A stretch of DNA of 26,738 bases from positions 1 to 26,738 of the forward strand of contig CALSCP010002020.1 of the NCBI GenBank assembly GCA_943704425.1, in the 5' to 3' direction. Positions 25,101 to 26,738 of the stretch are shown here, piece by piece (position 1 is the first letter of the stretch; the number at the start of each line of letters is the position of its first letter). The position numbers and the translations under genes were made by a program. The DNA is from Ministeria vibrans ATCC 50519. Lineage: Eukaryota; Opisthokonta; Filasterea. The notes under the pieces are model-generated. The model was given only the letters and a program-made list of their open reading frames with translations, searched no databases and was not told the DNA's origin.

Positions 25101-26527
25101 TCAACATTGCCTTCTCGTGTCGTCTACTGACCGACGACATGAACATTATGATTGTCAATGCGCATTCAATGGAGCAGACCCTCTCGGAGATTGCCGAGAC
25201 GATGGAAGTGTACATTACGCGAAAGAAGGTCGGCACGCGCGGACCACAGTTGCTCAAGGACGAAAACGCACTTGTCATTGACGGACACACTCTCAACTTT
25301 GCTCTCCAAGACGAGTGCCGTCCTGCCTTTCTTGAGCTTGCTCTCCAGTGCAAGGCTGTTGTGTGTTGTCGCTGCTCGCCGTCGCAGAAGAGCCAAATTG
25401 TTGATATGGTCCGAAGAGGTACGTGCATACTGATTGAGCAGACTTTAAAGCAATACAATAGCTCACACTATGCGTTATAGGTTGCGATGTGATCACACTT
25501 GCGATTGGAGACGGAGCCAACGACGTACCAATGATTCGTGCAGCAGATGTGGGCATTGGCATTAGCGGACGTGAGGGAATGCAGGCTGTACTGGCCAGTG
25601 ACTATGCCATTCCTCAGTTCAAGTAATAGTCTGCCATTTCATGTGTGTTGTTGTGCTGATACACGTATATATAGGGCTTTGCAGGTTCTTCTGCTCAAGC
25701 ACGGTGTCTGGTACTACCGTCGCAACACTTGGCTTATTCTCTACTTCTTCTATAAGAATTTTGTCTTTACAATGGCCAATCTTTGGTTTGCTATATACTC
25801 TGGTTTTTCCGCCCAAACCATTTACGAATACACTCAGGTAAAAACATGAAATGTGATATGTGTGTCAATTCTCTATAATGACTTTTTTTGTCATCTTTCT
25901 TTCTTCTTGTCATCTTTCTCTCTATAATTATTTTATGTTACATTAATTATATCGTTTTTCTTTTCTTTCTTCTTGTCATCTTTCTCTCTCGATAATTATT
26001 TTTATGTTACATTAATTATGTCGTTTTTCTTTTCTTTCTTCTCCCTTTAAAACTCTCTCTCTTTCTTTCTCGATTTGGTCACACTTGTCATTAGATTATG
26101 CTGTACAACATTGTGTTTACGGGTCTGCCTCCCATTGTCATGGCTGTCTTTGACCAGCACATTCCCGCCACTGCCGCCTACAAGGTCCCTCAGATGTACC
26201 TCAAGGGTATTCACGGGAGTTTCTTCAGTTCAAAACTTGTCGCGTCCTATCTCATTGATGCAGTCTATCAAGTCAGTCAATCAAAGAAAGAAAAAAGAGG
26301 CCAATGAGAGATATTGAGAAATATTGAGAGCGAGAGGCACTGTGTCTCCATCTTTGCCTTAATGATTTTGCACTCATCTGATTGTTTTTTAGTCTGCCAT
26401 TCTCTTCTTCTTCCCGATGTTTGCTGCAACCATTGCATCGTCTGGCGTCGTCTTTGGTCTCTTTTCACTTGGCACTGTCATTCTCGTCGGCGTTGTCACC
26501 ACTGTCAACCTCAGACTCGCACTTGAA
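22123..26527 (+). CDS. P4-type ATPase (phospholipid flippase), C-terminus beyond window
   Basis: This flippase moves phospholipids from the outer (luminal) to the cytosolic leaflet. Exons: 22123-22275, 22487-22759, 22838-22963, 23024-23444, 23707-23980, 24033-24129, 24216-24680, 24746-25418, 25481-25622, 25675-25837, 26095-26271, 26393-26527, giving 1033 aa. The last donor leads into an intron that reaches the window end. The start Met precedes a Pro/Ala-rich tail and RVVHSND; then come [11 protein letters not shown] and helices 1-2. The A-domain motif is DGETNLK (E198), helix 4 has PISL (364-367), and the phosphorylation site is [11 protein letters not shown] (D417). [31 protein letters not shown] and [10 protein letters not shown] follow, then [20 protein letters not shown] and [16 protein letters not shown] of the C-terminal helices. 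All catalytic residues are intact. About 100-200 residues, including the last helices, are missing. I cannot assign ATP8 versus ATP10 class; the enzyme usually needs a CDC50 partner, not seen here. Confidence 0.94.
24144..24187 (+). repeat. (CA)n(CT)n compound microsatellite in flippase intron
   Basis: A CA run passes directly into a CT run in the intron 24130-24215, between the exon with the phosphorylation site and the nucleotide-binding-domain exon. Confidence 0.9.
25896..26040 (+). repeat. Tandem duplication, period 66-69, in flippase intron
   Basis: Two adjacent copies each contain TTCTTCTTGTCATCTTTCTC, an ATAATTATTTTATG-like core, TTACATTAATTAT and TCGTTTTTC. They differ by small insertions (CG and T in the second copy) and one A/G change. 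They fill most of the intron 25838-26094. Confidence 0.88.
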
Positions 26528-26566
26528 GTAAACACTCTCTTGCTCACTCCTTCGCACACTCACTTA

Positions 26567-26738
26567 CTCTCTCTCTCTATCACTTTGTTTCTCTCTCTCT
26601 CTCTGTATCACTTTGTTTCTCTCTCTCTCTCTATCACTTTGTTTCTCTCTCTCTCTCTCTGTATCACTTTGTTTCTCTCTCTCTCTCTATCACTTTGTTT
26701 CTCTCTCTCTCTCTCTATCACTTTGTTTCTCTCTCTCT
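26567..26738 (+). repeat. Minisatellite in last visible flippase intron, runs off window
   Basis: Six copies of ATCACTTTGTTTCT, each followed by a CT run, start near 26579, 26607, 26633, 26663, 26689 and 26717. The base before TATCAC alternates C, G, C, G, C, C, which hints at a dimeric higher-order unit of about 54 bases. The array continues past the window end. Confidence 0.9.

Noticed and set aside
26567-26738. Regularly spaced repeats resembling a CRISPR array
   Set aside because: The spacers are simple CT runs, not unique sequences, and the context is a eukaryotic intron. It is a minisatellite.

Overview
This is nuclear DNA of an intron-rich eukaryote using the standard genetic code. 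All introns I can place are GT-AG, coding exons are GC-leaning, and introns and spacers are AT- or pyrimidine-rich with many microsatellites. The gene set (actin, AHA1 co-chaperone, class 3 lipase, yeast-type Gpt2/Sct1 acyltransferase, adhesion-type GPCR, P4-ATPase) suggests a unicellular relative of animals and fungi, such as a holozoan or apusozoan-like protist. I cannot name a species. Every gene model below was spliced by hand from reading frame, splice signals and family motifs, and all internal junctions are phase-consistent.

Layout. 1-94 (+): last codons of actin. 477-1848 (+): AHA1, activator of Hsp90 ATPase (3 exons, 367 aa). 2126-3364 (+): secreted class 3 lipase (4 exons, 292 aa). 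3486-7176 (-): glycerol-3-phosphate/DHAP acyltransferase of the fungal Gpt2/Sct1 type (about 15 exons, about 623 aa; first exons uncertain), convergent with the lipase. 7251-21729 (+): a giant adhesion GPCR (17 exons, 4296 aa), divergent from the acyltransferase. 22123-26527 and beyond (+): P4-type phospholipid flippase (12 exons, 1033 aa in the window; C-terminus lies beyond the end).

The main result is the 14.5-kb receptor gene. Its ectodomain is built from about seven modules, each combining a beta-propeller stretch with SBBP-like repeats and a small cluster of EGF-like domains. A GAIN domain, a GPS cleavage motif, seven membrane helices and a roughly 330-residue Ser/Gly-rich cytoplasmic tail follow. 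The middle modules sit on a repeating two-exon cassette: a long exon of phase 1 to 2, then a short exon of 65-89 nt of phase 2 to 1. This points to growth by tandem cassette duplication. I know of no described adhesion GPCR with an SBBP-propeller ectodomain, but that needs a database search.

The other genes are conserved housekeeping functions. Three of them act on lipids (lipase, acyltransferase, flippase), but nothing in the sequence shows that this neighbourhood is functional. Noncoding features include large intronic microsatellites, several intronic minisatellites, a near-palindromic repeated motif in the short divergent promoter, and an 18-bp-stem hairpin just downstream of the receptor stop codon.
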